From the NCBI GenBank assembly GCA_002786025.1, contig NHNW01000074.1:140126-204125 (forward strand): DNA of 64,000 nucleotides, written 5' to 3'. Source of the DNA: Zasmidium citrigriseum (Eukaryota; Ascomycota; Dothideomycetes; Mycosphaerellales; Mycosphaerellaceae). This document shows positions 61,263 to 64,000 of the stretch, piece after piece. The position numbers and the translations under genes are program-made. The notes under the pieces were generated by a model. It had not been told where the DNA came from, searched no databases, and saw nothing but the letters and a program-made list of their open reading frames with translations. Each line of letters begins with the position of its first letter. Position 1 is the first letter of the stretch.

Positions 61263-61390
61263 TTATAGGCTAGCCCTTAGGAACCCCCTCCTACTAAGTA
61301 GGACCTTATTATAAGTAGTACGAGGTCGAATAGTAATACTAGACCTCGTAAATCCTCCCCTCTAGTTCTAAATAGGCGCTCTACTTCCCC

Positions 61391-61550
61391 CGATCTCCTA
61401 GGCGGCGGCGGCGGCGGCGATAGCCCCGGTTCTCCTAATATCCTCGGCGACGCTAGCGGCTCTAGTTCCTCTAACATCCTCGGCGACGACGGTAATAGCT
61501 CTAGTTCTCCTAACAATCTCGGCGACGATAGCGATAGCTCTAGTAGCGAT
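61391..61550 (+). repeat. Poly-Gly run and NILGDD-type in-frame repeats
   Basis: A (ggc)6 run is followed by three units of 36-39 bp encoding LGDxxxxSSSSxN(I/N), in the frame of the ghost gene. Confidence 0.65.
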
Positions 61551-61670
61551 ATTAGCGAAGAGACTAGAAAGCGCCTACTACCCCTCTTCGGCGGTCGTAC
61601 TATCTTTATAGCGAGTAACGGTTACGCCTCTCGTATAGCGAATAACGATTTCGCCTCTTAGATCGATTAT

Positions 61671-61724
61671 AAGCCGCGCGAAGGTAGGGCTAAGAGTAAG
61701 CCGCGCGAAGGTAGGGCTAAGAGT
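61671..61724 (+). repeat. Perfect 2 x 27-bp tandem repeat
   Basis: Two units encode KPREGRAKS each, in frame with the ghost gene. The two copies are identical. Confidence 0.8.
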
Positions 61725-61772
61725 AGTCCTATCGCGATCTCGAGCTACGTATCGTTATTATTATCTCTCCCC

Positions 61773-61847
61773 GACGAGACTCTAGAGGCCGAGAACCTAT
61801 AGGCCGAGAACCTATAGGCCGAGACTCTATAGGCTAAGACCCTAGAG
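61773..61847 (+). repeat. In-frame 5 x 15-bp repeat
   Basis: Units gccgagaacctatag and variants encode a pentapeptide AE(N/T)L followed by a stop or Glu (the stop is probably former Gln). Confidence 0.75.
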
Positions 61848-61866
61848 GCTAGATCGAGAGGTAGCG

Positions 61867-61917
61867 GTACGTTTACTAGCTATATTTACTAGATACATAA
61901 ATACTAACGGGATATAG
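61867..61917 (+). other. Introner-like intron 3 (51 bp)
   Basis: Donor GTACGT, exact core actagctatatttactag, branch site TACTAAC and acceptor ATAG. The flanking frame is preserved (51 is a multiple of 3; phase 1). Confidence 0.65.
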
Positions 61918-62303
61918 GTTCCTAAGGGGTATACTATACGCCTATCGATAACGTACTAGCTATACTAGAGTTAGGTACTATTAATCCCGAAGTCTACGAG
62001 CAATTCGTAAGAGAGGCGTAGCGTAACCCTACTAAAGAAGAAGACGAAGAGGACTAGGAAGACGACGAAGGCCAGACTCGCTAGGACTAGTAGTACTATA
62101 GTCTAGACCTTAGGGGTATCGTATCTCCCCTAGATATAGATACGTCGTTCCTAGATATAAAGGACGAGATAGCGAGGAAGGACTCTAGAGTCGATTAGAA
62201 TTCGTCGACTAATCCTTAGATCGCCGAATCGATCGAGTCCCCTAGAGGCTAGTAGTAACCCGCTATAGACCCGCTTCCGATAGAATAGCTAGATAGGGAG
62301 AAG

Positions 62304-62360
62304 GTAAGTCTACTAGCTATATTTACTAGCTATAGAGTACGCGTACTAATAGTAGAATAG
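62304..62360 (+). other. Introner-like intron 4 (57 bp)
   Basis: Donor GTAAGT, exact core actagctatatttactag, branch site tactaat and acceptor gaatag. Splicing joins REK to AQSENPGDL in one frame. Same length as, and nearly identical to, the intron at 61206-61262. Confidence 0.7.
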
Positions 62361-62474
62361 GCACAATCCGAGAATCCCGGCGACTTACCTCTTACTAGCT
62401 CTCCTAAGAAGGAGTTACTACCGCTAGACGAGTAGCCCTACTACCTACTAGCCGATATTTCCCTAAGAGATACT

Positions 62475-62621
62475 ACTACTCTAGATAAGTAGCCTACTAT
62501 TCTAGACGAGTAGGCTACTATACTAGAAGAGTAGACTACTATACTAGAAGAGTAGGCTATAGTACTAGAAGAGTAGGCTACTATACTAGAAGAGCCGCCT
62601 ACTATACTAGAAGAGTAGCCT
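62475..62621 (+). repeat. In-frame 7 x 21-bp repeat
   Basis: Units such as actatactagaagagtaggc encode TILEE-stop-A (stop probably former Gln). Seven copies vary mainly in the first and last codons. Confidence 0.8.
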
Positions 62622-62700
62622 ACCGAGCTAGCTACCGACGCCGCTACGTAGCTAGCGCCCCCTAGTAGCGCTAATTCTCCTTTAAGCGAGCTAGGTACTA

Positions 62701-64000
62701 CTCTACTACCTCTAGAGGTCGAGTAACTAGCTCCGCTAAGCCGTAGAACTCTACGACGTCTAACTGTCTCGCTAATTCTAGCCTCTAAGCTAGGTAGCGA
62801 GACTAGTAGAAAGCTTCGCGTACGATAGCCTTATTAGTTACTAAAGAACAAGTAGCTAGTAAATGTAGCTAGTATCGAGGAAATAGAGGGTCTTATTACT
62901 ATTTATATAGATAGCGTTTGCTTCTTAATATTGTAGCCGGCTAATATAGCCGGTAAAAGTAGTTAGACTCTATAGCTTTATAAGGCCTTAATAGTTAAGG
63001 CCTAATCGATTTAGTTACTATATATTTCCTCTATCGATATTTATACTAGTCTAGATCCCGAGAACCTCTCTCTAAACTTTTTATATAGATATATATCCTT
63101 TTATATAAGCGTAACCCTTCTAGTATATATTGCGAGAAGATTCGATATCTCGAATTCCGTAGCTAAAAACGCCTTAGCTACCTCCTATAAAGCCTTAATA
63201 GCGCTCGCTTACTAGCGTATAAATCCTCCGTTATAACTAGCCTATATAGAAATCTTACGTATAAGTCTCTAGAATATAATCTTTAGTATAAGAAATATAG
63301 TACTACTCTAATATCGTCGAATCTCGCGGAGCGCTATAGTACTAGGCTTAAAGTATTAACGCCGTTTCTTATAGATAGGGGTGTTTATTTTCTTCGTAAT
63401 AGCCTTTATTCGGCCTTATATACTACAACTACCTCGCCCCTTTTATACTTTGCCTTACTAGGCTTTTTTTATAGTAGACCCCTTCTTCTTTATACGTAGC
63501 GCCTATAACGTTATTTTCCGAGGAGCTTTCCTACTAGTTCGTATCCTTAACTATTATCTATTATCTACTCTACTCGATACTCGCGTAGCTCGAGGTAGTA
63601 CCTATAATTATAGTTTCGTACGCGATAGAGAGAACGATAGTAGATTCGAGCTAGCTTTAGAGTCTATAGCTCTATTAGACTACGTCTCGTAATAATTAAA
63701 AGGGCGCTTTAGACTATAGTACTTATCCTACTAAGGCGCGTTTCAATTGTTAGGCTCGAGAATCTTGTCTATAATCTCGTCGAAATTCTCGTCGAAATTC
63801 TCGAAGAAATCTAGATTAGGAAGGTAGCCGCTAGAGGTAAGGTCTAGTATACTAATAGGATAGAGTAGAGTAAAGGGACGAGGGAAGGAATAGGAAAAGA
63901 GGAAGCCTTTATAGCGTTACTAAGGCGCTAGTAATAGATCTAAGCTTCGTACTAGTTATATTTACTAGCTACTAGCGTTTCGTCGTAACCTAGGTCTAGA
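62701..64000. other. RIP-degraded sequence to the window end
   Basis: Two further degraded matches to the introner core lie here: in reverse orientation near 62851-62872, and in forward orientation with one mismatch near 63953-63970. No protein is recognised. The element continues past the window. Confidence 0.4.

Larger units (their letters stand above)
59960..62700 (+). pseudogene. RIP-killed repeat-rich gene with introner-like introns
   Basis: A plus-strand coding frame can be followed with only TAA/TAG stops across four putative introns (60246-60296, 61206-61262, 61867-61917, 62304-62360). Each of the last three keeps the frame. The product has an ITY.R-type heptad-like repeat, then a Lys/Arg/Glu-rich coiled-coil region (KREANILAEENTLRKKY). 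Gly- and Ser-rich sequence with NILGDD repeats follows, then an acidic part with a TILEE-x-A repeat. No catalytic domain is recognised. It could be an element-encoded accessory protein or a duplicated host gene caught in the repeat block. Confidence 0.55.
26407..64000. repeat. RIP-saturated repeat block
   Basis: From about 26.7 kb to the end, CpA and TpG are almost absent on both strands, while TpA is very frequent and CpG, CpC and CpT persist. That is the mark of repeat-induced point mutation acting on CpA. Because ATG, TGA, TGG and CAN codons vanish, there are no ordinary ORFs; the two short minus-strand frames at 60833-61021 and 61277-61516 are chance. Ghost reading frames can still be followed by treating TAA/TAG as former Gln or Trp codons. 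The block is a nest of transposable elements. Confidence 0.95.

Noticed and set aside
61277..61516. 79-codon minus-strand ORF with LGE/SPPPP repeats
   Set aside because: Antisense of the Gly- and Ser-rich in-frame repeats of the plus-strand ghost gene.

Overview
The window looks like a filamentous ascomycete, most likely a dothideomycete. Its left 26.4 kb holds compact fungal genes with 45-70 bp GT..AG introns and CTAAC/CTGAC branch sites. Its right 37.6 kb is repeat DNA destroyed by repeat-induced point mutation (RIP). The class assignment is inference from the gene families and the RIP signature.

Gene-rich part (1-26.4 kb). I modelled introns by hand from splice sites and conserved protein motifs. 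In order: a secreted lipase cut by the window edge (-); a DUF7918-like fungal protein (+); a DHA1-type MFS exporter (-); the EDC4/Ge-1 decapping scaffold (-); the five-exon HDEL/KDEL receptor ERD2 (-); a secreted M24 metallopeptidase (-); a HET-domain incompatibility protein (-); a small-subunit-like protein of serine palmitoyltransferase (+); a CRT10-family WD protein (-); an unrecognised 166-residue protein (+); and a mitochondrial DUF1640/Fmp32/MCUR1-type coiled-coil membrane protein (-). They are unrelated single genes. Housekeeping roles (mRNA decapping, ER retrieval, sphingolipid synthesis, mitochondrial inner membrane) mix with accessory ones (lipase, exporter, HET).

Repeat part (26.4-64 kb). 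CpA and TpG are almost completely missing while CpG, CpC and CpT remain. This removes ATG and TGA and turns Gln and Trp codons into TAA/TAG, so no ordinary ORF survives. Reading through those stops shows ghost proteins: a hAT transposase, an unknown cargo-like protein with two introns, a DDE integrase of the fungal integrase-core type, and several unidentified frames. A hAT element is bounded by 16-bp inverted repeats and an exact 8-bp target duplication (28277-39652). It contains an assembly gap and near-identical partial copies joined by single Ns.

The most unusual signal is in a ghost gene at about 60-62.7 kb. It has at least three introns sharing one 18-bp core, two of them 57 bp long and nearly identical, and its coding frame is full of short in-frame tandem repeats. 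This looks like introner-like elements preserved inside a RIP-killed gene.
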